Part shown: positions 32,227-42,790 of the stretch, in pieces
Layout of the letters: each line of letters opens with the position of its first letter
Position numbering within the stretch: position 1 is the stretch's first letter
Source of the DNA: Anthoceros angustus
Lineage: Eukaryota; Streptophyta; Anthocerotopsida; Anthocerotales; Anthocerotaceae
Assembly: GCA_010909165.1 (NCBI GenBank)
Contig: MU008222.1
Location: forward strand, 43,965-107,964
Reading direction: 5' to 3'
Length of the DNA: 64,000 bases
Notes under the pieces: model-generated
Databases searched by the model: none
What the model was told of the DNA's origin: nothing
The model's input: the letters and a program-made list of their open reading frames with translations, nothing else
Program-made: the position numbers and the translations under genes

Positions 32227-33081
32227 CTAGCTCATACATACGCCTGTTCATGTCATTGCTTGCATTTGTGAAACAACATAGTGAACACAAGCAGAGATAA
32301 AAATCTTTGGGATGGTCACACATATGCTCATCAATAGTTCAAGCAAGGAGGCACATGCATGCTCATATGAGGGCGTGCTATGGTCGATCTTTGCAAGGAT
32401 CGGAAAATACAATTCACAACAAGGAAGTCTGCGGGCTTCACAAGGAAGAGCAATGATGGCGGGCAAACACTCTTGAATCGGCATCGGGCACTCCTACGAT
32501 TGACAAAACTTCAATCGGGATACGAGAGAGGGTGGCAAGCCACCCATGGGCATGGAGAGCAGGCAAGCCACCGTGGGCGTGGAGAGGTGGCAGCTCGCCG
32601 CACCAGGCTGCGATCGCATGACCACACCTTTGTGCATCACGCAACTCCAAACCCTAAAAGGACCTTTCGTGCGGCTATGCATAGAGCCACCATCAAATGC
32701 TTTAAGCAAAGGCGGATAAGCGTTAGCTTGCGGATGCTTTGGCTCTAGCACCTTGTTAGAGCCCACCCAAGAAGCTTCAACTTTGGCTGCTTTTTTACTT
32801 GGTGGGGGGTCCTTCTCTCCATCGAACCCCGACAAAAACATTCTTATATCACTCGGTAACCATAACGATATACAAACTGAAGGACCCATAGCGGATGTCG
32901 TCATGACGATATACAAACTGAAGGACCCATAGCGGATGTCGTCATGGTTGTGTTTAGGAATGTTTTCATGTCATATGCGGTGAAATACACAACCCTAAAA
33001 AAAATGGGGAGATCAGATTGGTACGCCATAGTTGAAAGCTAGTTTGCGGACATACAATACATTATTAGAAAACTTAAGTAG
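32227..33081. repeat. Mosaic of repeat segments
   Basis: A segment (32,230-32,525) beginning catacatacgcctgttcatg is followed by a decayed minisatellite (about 32,525-32,600) and a third copy of the distal 1.74-kb unit. The same catacatacgcctg segment recurs near 33,173 and, more diverged, near 34,650. No gene is supported. Confidence 0.8.
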
Positions 33082-35232
33082 TGTTAAGTCTGCCTTGACT
33101 TAACGGGGTCCATGCACATCTATCTATGCACACAAAAAACCTGTGAGATGAGACAATAGCTTCTAGCTCATACATACGCCTGTTCATGTCATTGCTTGCA
33201 TTTGACGAAACACTGTAGCGAACACAAACAGATAAAAATGCTGGGATGGTCACACATATGCTCATCAATAGTTCAAGCAAGGAGGCACATGCATGCTCAT
33301 ATGAGGGACGTGCTATGGTCAGTGCTGCAAGGATCGGAAAATACAATTCACAACAAGGAAGTCTGCACGACGGGCTTCACAAGGAAGAGCAATGATGGCA
33401 GGCAAACACTCTTGAATCGGCATCAGGCACTCCTACACGATTGACAAAACTTCAATCGGGATACAGAGAGAGGGTGATGGCTCCAACACCAAGATAATGG
33501 CCTCATGGCCTAGGTAGTGGGCAAAGGGATACAGGCCCTAGGCGTGTTCCTGATGGATCATCTGAATACAATACCATTTTAAAGGGTGCCCAAGGCATCC
33601 TTTCGTACGCTTAAGTTATGACCATCGCCTAGCAAAATGTGGACATACACACATTCCCATATCAAGCTGCCCTGGATGGTCGGCTACACACGCCCAAGCA
33701 TTCATCTAAACGCCAAAGAAATGTTGAGAAATTCAGGCCCTTACACCTGGCACACCCCGGCCTAGATCCTCGTCCGCATGAGCGATATTATCTACATTAC
33801 TATGTCTACTTCACACACGCATATGTGCAGGAGCCAATCCACAAGAGCTCAATCACAAGACTTAACTTCAACAACTGGAAGTAACCAAGGTTCAGACTTC
33901 AAACACAGCCTTTGCTCATGACAGTTTCACCAAAAGAAAGCAAGACACCACTTCCTACCTTGTTGAGAGTTTCAGCAAGCCTAACAAGGCACAATTTAAG
34001 GCCAAACTCATAATGGCCATTTCCATCTTGTCCTCCGACACAAAGTCGGATTTGAGCAATGAAAACTAGAATTTGGGAGCACCGGCAATGCGAGCTAGCA
34101 ACTCTACAATTGCAACATGGGCAGCTTTCTTAAACTGCCCCCTCTGAGGGCAGTATTGCCAAGGAAGACACAATGACGTCCATAAACAAGATCTCGTTCT
34201 TCGTCATCGCTACCACCCTCAGCTTCACTTCAATCTTCACGAGATCAAGAGTATAGAGCAATCATTCACTCTCAGGTCATATGCCTGCGGGAGCATAAGA
34301 ATGGCAACACAAAGGTGTGGAAAATAGGTTTCAGATGCATTCACTAATAGGGGATGACTTTTGGAGGCTCTAGAGCAAGTCAAAAAGGTCACTAGATGGG
34401 AAAATACTCTTATCTTTCTTGCTACTTAGTAGTCATAAAGAATTGATTTGTGGACTTGCTTGCATGTCAGAGGCAGGTAGTTAAGAGCATCCAGAGAAGA
34501 CGAAATCATCAAAATGCAAAGTCCCCACACACACTCAAGCAAGTCCCGCCGGGGGTGCCATTGTTAAGTTTGCTATGACTTAATGGGGTCCGTGCACATC
34601 TACGCACACATAAACATGTAAGGTGAGACAATAGCTACTAGCTCATACATAAGCTTGTTCATGTCATTGCTTGCATATGACAAAACACTCTAGTGAACAT
34701 GGACAGAAAGAAATGTTGGGATGGTCAGACATATGCACATCAATGGTTCAGGCAACGAGGCACATGCATGCTCATATCAAGGACGTGCTATGGTCAGTGC
34801 TGCAAGGATTGGACTACACAATTCGCAACATGGAGGTCTACACGACGGGCTTCACAAGGAAGAGCAATGATGGCAGGCAAACACTCTTGAATCGGCAATC
34901 CTACAGAGACAACACTGCATACACGAAAAGGGTGATGGCTCCAATGCCAAGAGAATGGCCTGATGGCCTAGGTAGTGGGCAAAGGGTTACAGGCCTAGGC
35001 ATGTTCCTATTGAATTGCCATTGATCATCTAAATACAATACCATTTTAAAAGGTGCCCAAAACATCCCATTCATATGCTTAAATTATGACTACCATGCTT
35101 AAATCATGACTACCACCTCGCAAATCACACACCCATATCAAGCATGTAATGCCCTAGATGCTCGGCTACACGCACAAGCATTCATGGCTACTTCTAAACA
35201 CCAAAGAAACGTTAAGAAACCCTGGCCCTAAT
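33082..35232. mobile_element. Possible small non-autonomous LTR element
   Basis: Two related direct repeats, 33,082-33,745 and 34,562-35,232, both begin tgttaag and share the order of motifs to their ends (ccaaagaaa(t/c)gtt(g/a)agaaa). They flank about 816 bp of unique DNA without coding capacity. A G-rich gccgggggtgcca precedes the second repeat, as a polypurine tract would. I could not establish a target-site duplication or primer site, and the repeats are clearly diverged, so this is tentative. Confidence 0.45.
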
Positions 35233-35328
35233 AGCACCTATTCATAATAAATTAAATAAAATATTCAAGGAAATAAAGAATTTTTATTACACAACTATTT
35301 TACACGTGTTTTCACGAGAAAAACTATT
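35233..35328. other. 3' flank of the second PPR gene
   Basis: AT-rich. On the minus strand it carries AATAAAAATTC soon after the stop, a plausible polyadenylation signal, and a short direct repeat of tattttacacgtg (near 35,297 and 35,325). Confidence 0.5.
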
Positions 35329-38300
35329 TTACACGTGGATAATATCTGCACTATTGGAATAGTTTCTGTCTCCAACAGAAAAAGTATGCACCACCCCATC
35401 CAGGTCTGTCCACCAACTTTGGCCTGGCTGCTTCCAGGCCCCGATTCCCGTTCTCCTCGACTGTATTTCCTGTGCCTTCTCCCACATCTGGGCACCGGTG
35501 TATACGTTCGACATCAAGACATAAGCTGCAGCATCTTTCTCGTCTAGCTTCACTGCTTCATCAAAGGCATGGCATCCAACCTCTACATTGCTCCACTTCT
35601 GACACGCACCCAAAAGTGTGTGCCAAACGGCAGCATCAGGGGTTGCAGGTATTACGCTTACAAAAGCTAGTGCCTCGTCCAATTGGCCCGCACGACCCAT
35701 GAGGTCCACCATGCATGTGTAGTGCTCTGCTCTGGGAATGATGCCATATTGTCTAATCATGGCCTCAAAGTGTTCTTGCCCTTTACTGACTAGACCTGCA
35801 TGACTGCATACCGTCAGTATACTAAGTACGGTGATGTCGTCTGGCTGTTTGCCATCCTCTCTCATTCTGAGAAACGACTCAAATACCATTTGACTGTCTC
35901 CTTGATAGGTGTAGCCTGCAATCAGTGCATTCCAGGCGACAACGTCCCGTTTGGGCAACGCCTCAAACACATGTTGTGCATCAACCATGCTCCCAGATTT
36001 TGAATACATGTTGATCAAACTGACAGCCACAAGCACGTCAGCTTGAAGACCTCGTTCTTCGGTTTGCGCATGAAGCTGCCTTCCAAGTTGCAAAGCTGCA
36101 ACATTTGCACAAGCATGCAGTAGGCACGCGAATGTCAGAGAATCGGGTGCCACGATGCCCTCTTCTTGCATAACAGTGTAGAGGGAAAGGGCTTCCTGCC
36201 CCATGCCCTGCTGGGAATTCCCTGCTATCATGGCATTCCAAGTCGCTACGTTCTTTTTATCGAGTCTGTCGAACAAGCCGCGAGCTTCTTCCAAGCTGCC
36301 AGATTTTGCATAACCTGCTATTATGGCATTACACATCACCACATTTTTTGGAGAAAGTCCGTCAAACACTCTTTGAGCATCATCCAAACTGCCACACTTT
36401 GCATACATATTCACCAGGCTGCAGCCCAGAAACAAATCCACTTTAAGTCCTTGTTCTCTTATCTGTGCATGAAGCTGCTTTCCCTTCCCCAAAGCCTGTG
36501 TACCCACACTTGCACATGCCTGCAAGAGGCACACAAATGTCACCGAATTTGGTGCAGCAATACCGTCTGCTTGCATAGCACTGTAAAGATCAAGGGCTTC
36601 CTGACCCATGCCCTGCTGGGCATATCCTGCTATCAAAGCAGTCCACGTCACCACATTCTTTTGACCAAGCCCATCAAAGACGCTCTGAGCATCTTCCAAG
36701 CGGCCACACTTTGCATACATGTTTACAAGGCTGCAACCTACAACACTGTCGGTCTGAAACCCCTGTTCTGCAATCTGTGCATGCAGATGCCTCCCATTCT
36801 CCAAAGCAGGGATACCCACGCTGGCACATGCCTGTAAGAGGCACACAAAAGTCACAGAATCAGGGGTAGCGATACCTTCTTCTTGCATAGCAATGTAAAG
36901 ATGAAGGGCTTCGTCGCCCAAATTCTGCTGTGAGTATCCTGCCATCATAGCATTCCATGTCACTACATTTTTTTGACTAAGTCCGTCAAACACTCTCTGA
37001 GCATCTTCCAAGCTGCCACACTTGGCATACATGTTTACGAGACTGGAACCTACAACCAAATCACCCTGAAGCCCTTGCTCTTGAATCTGTGCATGAATCC
37101 GTCTACCCTTCTCCAAAGCTGGGGCACCCACACTGGCACAAGCCTGCAGGACGGCGACAAATGTCACAGAAGTAGGTGCCGAGATGGCTTCCTCTTGCAT
37201 AGCGCTGTAAAGAGTAAAGGCTAATTGGCCCATGCCCCTCTGAGAATATCCTGATATCATGGCATTCCATGTCACCACATCCTTTTGATGAAGTTTGTCA
37301 AACACTGTTTGAGCATCTTCCAAGCTGCCACACTTGGCATACATGTCCACCAGGCAATTACAAACAAACAAATTAGGCTCAAACCCACTGGCCAAAACAT
37401 CAGCATGCACCTGCTGCCCAGTTTCCAAGTCTGCTGCCCTTGCACACGCCTGAAGGGCTGCTACAAACACATGGCCATCTGGGTTCACACTTGACCTGCG
37501 CATCTCGTGATACAGTTGTAGAGCCTGCTTATCTCGTCCGTGTTTGACATGAGCGGCAATTATGGCAGACCACGTGAAGGCATCTGGTTTGGACACCGCC
37601 GTGAATACTTCCATTGCTTCTTGCAACCTGGCATGAGAAGCATACATCCGCATGATGTGATTGCACAAGAACGTGTCTGACTCATATCCCCCCCTCACAA
37701 TGAGAGCATGAACGCGGCGGCCCAAAGGAAGAACCATACCTCTCTTCAGGACCGAGTAAAAGAGAGACTGAGAAATGGCACAACCTGTCTGCACGAGAAC
37801 TCCTAGAGCTTCAACAGCCTCCGGGAGCTTCCACTTCTGACAAAATTCGCTCACACTTTCAGGCGTTGCGCCGCTTTTGTACCCTGGAGACCCGCCAGGG
37901 TCACGATCATCTAGCAGGCTCGAGTTGGCTGTGCAGTCACGCCGACCGATTTTACTTTCCAGAGCAGCATCTGGGTAGCAGATGTTGTCTAGCCACAGGG
38001 CTTCCGGGGACTCCCCAAGCCAGAAGTCAGGCAAATGGGAGCCTTTCTTACGTTCGTTTGCTACAGGGTCAAGAGAAGCTGTTGCCACAAGAAGCCCTGT
38101 CGCCCTCCGTCTGGATGATGTGCAATGGGAGAGGGAGCCATGATCCCCAGAAGCTCTTGAGTCAAGGCTGAATCCAAATCCCAGCTCCAGTGTTCCAATT
38201 GGGGTAGCGAGGGAGGTAACACTGTCCATATGCGGTGCTAGAACCCAGCTTCCGCGATCTCGAGACCGGTACAGAGTTCCAGCAAATCCGACTACTACAA

Positions 38301-38340
38301 AGCTTCTCCTGCTGCAAATTGAACGTTTGTGAACAAGCAC
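35329..38340 (-). CDS. PPR protein, PLS class with WW-type E domain, no DYW
   Basis: Single intact frame of 1,003 residues. An N-terminal region of about 160 residues with many Ser/Arg (MLVHKRSICSRRSFVVVGF) could target an organelle. PLS repeats follow (many copies of SLVNMYAKCGSLEDAQRVFD, NVVTWNAMMAGYSQQ, VTFVCLLQACASVG), some nearly identical, which suggests recent internal repeat expansion. The E1/E2 part ends with KQPGQSWWTDLDGVVHTFSV (residues 970-989), the WW-type PG box, and the protein stops 14 residues later. No HxE or CxxCH deaminase motif follows in any frame. Such proteins may recruit a deaminase in trans, or the domain was lost. Likely an organelle RNA-binding editing factor. An alternative start is the Met at residue 38. 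Confidence 0.9.
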   Translation of the reverse strand: MLVHKRSICSRRSFVVVGFAGTLYRSRDRGSWVLAPHMDSVTSLATPIGTLELGFGFSLDSRASGDHGSLSHCTSSRRRATGLLVATASLDPVANERKKGSHLPDFWLGESPEALWLDNICYPDAALESKIGRRDCTANSSLLDDRDPGGSPGYKSGATPESVSEFCQKWKLPEAVEALGVLVQTGCAISQSLFYSVLKRGMVLPLGRRVHALIVRGGYESDTFLCNHIMRMYASHARLQEAMEVFTAVSKPDAFTWSAIIAAHVKHGRDKQALQLYHEMRRSSVNPDGHVFVAALQACARAADLETGQQVHADVLASGFEPNLFVCNCLVDMYAKCGSLEDAQTVFDKLHQKDVVTWNAMISGYSQRGMGQLAFTLYSAMQEEAISAPTSVTFVAVLQACASVGAPALEKGRRIHAQIQEQGLQGDLVVGSSLVNMYAKCGSLEDAQRVFDGLSQKNVVTWNAMMAGYSQQNLGDEALHLYIAMQEEGIATPDSVTFVCLLQACASVGIPALENGRHLHAQIAEQGFQTDSVVGCSLVNMYAKCGRLEDAQSVFDGLGQKNVVTWTALIAGYAQQGMGQEALDLYSAMQADGIAAPNSVTFVCLLQACASVGTQALGKGKQLHAQIREQGLKVDLFLGCSLVNMYAKCGSLDDAQRVFDGLSPKNVVMCNAIIAGYAKSGSLEEARGLFDRLDKKNVATWNAMIAGNSQQGMGQEALSLYTVMQEEGIVAPDSLTFACLLHACANVAALQLGRQLHAQTEERGLQADVLVAVSLINMYSKSGSMVDAQHVFEALPKRDVVAWNALIAGYTYQGDSQMVFESFLRMREDGKQPDDITVLSILTVCSHAGLVSKGQEHFEAMIRQYGIIPRAEHYTCMVDLMGRAGQLDEALAFVSVIPATPDAAVWHTLLGACQKWSNVEVGCHAFDEAVKLDEKDAAAYVLMSNVYTGAQMWEKAQEIQSRRTGIGAWKQPGQSWWTDLDGVVHTFSVGDRNYSNSADIIHV

Positions 38341-38391
38341 GTGTCATGAATTTGGTGAACATTCATTGACCCTGCTCCAGCCTCCATACGC

Positions 38392-38865
38392 TCACCAAAT
38401 GTCAGAAAAGTAGTGACCTCTCACGGCTTGTTTAGGGCGTGTGCGATCGCCAGCTTCTCGCTCTGCACACACAAAAAGAGCTTCCTTTCCACCACTGCCC
38501 CCCAATGCCAAGTGCTCCTTCGGTCTGGGGAAAAGCTCCATCAGCCGGGATGCTTTTATCCCCAACCAAAGACTATGCACGACTCCATCCAAGTCTATCC
38601 ACCAGCTCTGGCCAGGCTGCTTTCTGGCCCCGATTCCTGTTCTCCTCGCCTGCATATCCTGTGCCTGCTCCCACATCTCGGCAGCGGTGCATATGCTGGA
38701 CACAGCACAGACGCTGCGGCATCTTTGCTGTCCTGCTTCACTGCTGCATGGAAAGCATGGCTTCCAATTTTCAACCTCAGCATTGTTCCACTTTCGACAA
38801 GGTGCCAATGGATTATGGCCAACTGAAGCTTTCGGCGTTGTCCTTACCAAAGGATGTGTAAACAC
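38392..38865 (-). pseudogene. Fragment of a PPR gene (E domain)
   Basis: Minus strand, just upstream of and parallel to the 1,003-residue PPR gene. It repeats that gene's C-terminal region: MWEQAQDMQARRTGIGARKQ, then PGQSWWIDLDGVVHSL. Earlier parts are frameshifted (38,595-38,822 carries WHLVESGTMLRL). No PPR repeats remain. After the WW box the sequence diverges and stops. Remnant of a tandem duplicate. Confidence 0.85.
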
Positions 38866-39571
38866 GTATAAGCTAGGTTCTTGCTTACGTCTTCACAGCT
38901 GATGTTGTCGCTGGGGCTGAAGTGTCGGCGTGTCCTGGTGTTGTAGGCGCTGGTGGTGCCCAAGTGCTGGAGCGTTGGATGACTGGCTTCAGCATACTGT
39001 CGTAGAAGGTGCGACATGGGCGCCATCCCGGAGGCAGATCCACTTCGGTGATGGCGTTTGTATTGTGAAGGGACCTGCAAACTAATATGCAAGCGTGGAT
39101 TTCTCTTGAATCCTTTCTTCCTGTTTTGCGCTTCAGCTAGGGTACCTCACCAAATCACTTGCTCCCTCCCTATGAAGCTTGGGAAATCACTTGCTCCCTC
39201 CCTATGAAGCTTGGGAAGTTCGATAAACAGGTTATGCATGCGCTCGGGACATCATTGGCCCAGACATCTTCGACTGCACCGCAGGGGTTTGGCAAGGCAG
39301 CAAGTGTCCCTACCTGTCCCCTTTAGGGGCACTGGTCTCCCTACCTATCGCCTTTGGGGGCACTGGTATGTTGGCCATGGAGACTTCAGCGCCGGCAGCC
39401 TTCCTTGGGATTTGGGCCCTCTTTGTTCTTGTCTTGGCCACTCAGTTCATTATCCGAAATTACCCCATCGTGTAGGCCTTCCTCCCTTATTAAGGAAGTT
39501 AGAAATAAAAAGAGACCACGTTAGTTCAGTACCATGTTGGTTAGTCTAACTAGGCCTTAGTATTAAATGTA
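38866..39571. other. No gene; includes a 33-bp tandem duplication
   Basis: aaatcacttgctccctccct is directly repeated near 39,152 and 39,185. Short open frames (for example 39,211-39,549) show no family resemblance. Confidence 0.5.
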
Positions 39572-39759
39572 GTTAGTTAAATAGCAGGCTACCGAAAGGA
39601 CACAACCCTTCGTAATCCTTTTATAAACCCACCTATGAGCCTAAAGCATAGAGACTACTATTCATGTTAGTTAAATAGCAGGCTACCGAAAGGACACAAC
39701 CCTTCGTAATCCTTTTATAAACCCACCTATGAGCCTAAAGCATAGAGACTACTATTCAT
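39572..39759. repeat. 94-bp tandem duplication
   Basis: gttagttaaatagcaggcta starts at 39,572 and 39,666; two identical-looking copies end at actactattcatg. It may be part of a decayed LTR 5' of the copia gag remnant. Confidence 0.9.
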
Positions 39760-39842
39760 GATCATTCATTCTTAATAAAGCATTTATTTGATGAACACGA
39801 TAATATGAGAACCCGCTTCCGAAAATCAGAAACCCTCTTGTG

Positions 39843-39936
39843 AACATCTTGACAGTACCTACAATGCATGTTTAACATCTTGACATTACCTACAATGCAT
39901 GTTTAACATCTTGACAGTACTTACAATGCATGTTTA
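39843..39936. repeat. 31-bp tandem repeat, 3 units
   Basis: Three copies of aacatcttgacagtacctac followed by aatgcatgttt, differing by one or two bases. Confidence 0.9.
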
Positions 39937-39957
39937 AGCATGTTTTGATTAGATCGT

Positions 39958-41146
39958 TAGCATCCAAGGTTGAAAAAGCCACAGGGAAAGCGATGACAGA
40001 GGATGAGCTTTGCCTCCGAATGCTCTTCTCACTTCCTTCTTCTTGGAATCATTTCCTCACTTCCTACACAACAGCACAAAGCACAGACAGAGAAGTTTGC
40101 TAAGAGCATTGGGAAGGAAATGCCAAATATGACATTTTCTGAGCTGGTTGGAGCCTTACTTCAAGACAAATCTAGCAGAGGTCCCAATAAACGTCTTGGC
40201 AAACAGCAGGCACTCTATACTTCCAATCGAGGAAAGAAGGGTTGGAAACCCAATTCTCAAGGAGGTGGAGCTAATACCTCACCAGGAGGTGGTTCTCAGG
40301 AAATAGCTTCCTCCAGCAAGAAGAAGAGGTCAGGTATTTGCCATTGGTGTAAGATGGGCGTTATTTCCTAACTTTTACAAATGATAAAAGTCGTTTTGTG
40401 ACATCTTATATCCTCAGACATAAGAGTGAATGTTTCTCCTACTTCAAGGAGTACATTAAATTTGTAGATTGATGGACAGGAAAACAGCTCAAAACTCTCA
40501 GATCTGATAATGGTGGAGAGTTTACCTCTAATGAGTTTCAGCAGTTTTGCAAGGATGAAGGCACTGGACGCCAACTTACTGTTGTGTACTCACCACAGCA
40601 AAATGGGGTGGCTGAGCGTCTGAATCTTACATTGCAGGAGATGGTTTCCTCTTTGCTCCATGATGCTCAGTTGCCGCTCCCTTACTGGGCTGAAGCCTTG
40701 ATGACTTCTACTTTCCTTCGGAACAGGTTACCAACCACTGCTGTTGTTGGACAAACCCCTTATGAAGCCTTTACAGGAAGGAAACCCTCAATTAGGCATT
40801 TGAGGACTTTTGGCTGCCTTGCATATGCTTTCGTTCCTAAAGCAAAACGTAGCAAGCTTTCAGATAAAGCACGTAAACTGCTTATGCTGGGATATATAGA
40901 GGGGATAGAGGCTTACAAGTTGTATGATGTCCTTTCCAACAAGGTCATCTATGCCAGGAGTGTTACATTTGATGAGACACGAACTTGGGTGTCAGTGGGA
41001 GCTCACCACCATGCTCCCGAACCTGATAGTGAGAACTTTCTCGATGTCTCTCATTTTGACCTAACAAGTCCTGGCATTCAGGATCCCCATGTTGAGGATC
41101 TTGCTCCTGTAGGAAGGGATAACCAGGCAACGTTAGAAGAACCTCC
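39958..41146 (+). pseudogene. copia gag-integrase remnant with internal deletion
   Basis: Plus strand. Gag part: GKAMTEDELCLRMLFSLPSS (about 39,987), KEMPNMTFSELVGALLQDKS, and the first half of a zinc knuckle (ICHWCK near 40,336). The sequence then jumps directly into the integrase core (about 40,361): FLTFTNDKSRFVTSY, a stop codon, LRSDNGGEFTSNEFQQF and NGVAERLNLTLQEM, so the second Asp and the Glu of the triad are present. It ends with the post-integrase region (FGCLAYAFVPKAKRSKLSDK, then RSVTFDETRTW). Protease, pre-integrase and RT are missing. Truncated at 41,147 by the start of a gypsy LTR. Confidence 0.9.
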
Positions 41147-42790
41147 TGTGGGGTGGAAACTTGTGTCTAGAGACACCATGAGGTCCACATTCACCCTCAA
41201 TGTCGTTGTAGGCCTAGGATTCGCTCCCAAGGGAATGGTTTGTGCCAAGAGACGCTAACTTCTATCGCTATTGACCTTCGCCTAAGTCAGGGCGTACCTG
41301 CTATCACTCCTCTTACCTATCTACTCAACTACTACTACCTCTCGACTTGTCTAACTACCCCAGATCCTATTCCCCGAGCACAGATCTTTATTCCACAACC
41401 CCCGTTCCCGAGCTACTACCACGGTGGCTCTCACCACTACCGGGTAGTTGCTACGACTACTGAGGTGGGTCCCACGCCAAACCCTAGCAACTTATTTCTG
41501 GCGCGCGGCACCGTGGATCTCTGCCACGGACGGTTACCACTGCGCACAGATCAGACTTTATTTTGCACTCCACACTTCATGCACACACCGATTCCTAGAG
41601 ACCAAAGTTCCACAGATCCCTCTCAACCGCTCTCACACACACACAAAGGGCGCCACACTCACACAATTTCCACAAGGGAACGCTGTTTTCTCTTGTGCAC
41701 ACTTCCACCGACAACACCGGTTTGGATTCTCTTCGATCCACAAAAATCTCCACTGTTAGTTTCCCAATTAGTTCTCCTTCTCAACTCCTCTTTACTGTCC
41801 TCTCACACCGTGATCACAGTATACAATGTTCCACCTTGACCCAATCTTCTTTCTCTTCCTCGATTCGCTTCACCCAATCTTCTCTCTCTCGCGCGATTCG
41901 CCCCTCAGGCTTCCAACCACACACCCACACACACTCTTAATTTCGGAACACAACCAGCAGGAAAAGGGAGAGGGGAAAGAAGAATTCTCAGGCGTCATAG
42001 CAGGCGTTACGAGCAAGCTCCAAACCCGCCCCGCAGCAATCCCTCGATTTCCTCCTCCATTGTCGTGGAGCGCCTACCACCCCCCCGGTTGTGAGCAAGC
42101 TCGACCACCCTAGGAGTGTCTCGCACCCACCTCCATCGATCGGACATCTCCAACCAAATAGTGCGCTGGGGATCTCAACCGCTCTCACACACACACAGGC
42201 GCCACACTCACAATTTCCACAAGGGAACGCTGTTTTCTCTTGTGCACACTTCCACCGACAACACCGGTTTGGATTCTCTTCGATCCACAAAAATCTCCAC
42301 TGTTAGTTTCCCAATTAGTTCTCCTTCTCAACTCCTCTTTACGGTCTCACACCTCGCATCGCGTACAATGTTCAGTCACTCCTTGACCCAATCTTCTTTC
42401 TCTTCCTCGATTCGCTTCACCCAATCTTCTCTCTCTCGCGCGATTCGCCCCTCAGGCTTCCAACCACACACCCACACACACTCTTAATTTCGGAACACAA
42501 CCAGCAGGAAAAGGGAGAGGGGAAAGAAGAATTCTCAGGCGTCATAGCAGGCGTTACGAGCAAGCTCCAAACCCGCCCCGCACCAATCCCTCGATTTCCT
42601 CCTCCATTGTCAGCGAGGAGCGCTCTACCACCCCCCTTCCCCCCGGTTGCGGAGCAAGCTCTCGACCACCCCTAGGAGTGTCTCGCGCACCCACCTCCAT
42701 CGATCGGACATCTCCAACCAGCCACAGGCAGCGTGGGGATCTCAACCAGGAATTATTTGATGTGAGGGGCAAACCAGTTTATACAACGGT
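41147..42790 (-). repeat. Gypsy-type LTR segment, copy A
   Basis: Begins (plus sense) TGTGGGGTGG and continues gaggtccacattcaccctca, which also occurs at 51,336, 61,925 and, inverted, at about 48,400. It contains an internal tandem duplication of about 552 bp: ctctcacacacacac at 41,630 and again at 42,182. Orientation is set by comparison with the minus-strand element at 51.3-62.3 kb, where the same end adjoins the PBS. No coding capacity. Confidence 0.75.

Noticed and set aside
36166-36837. A 223-residue plus-strand frame opposite the second PPR gene
   Set aside because: It is the antisense shadow of conserved PPR repeats; periodic codon usage leaves the opposite frame open.
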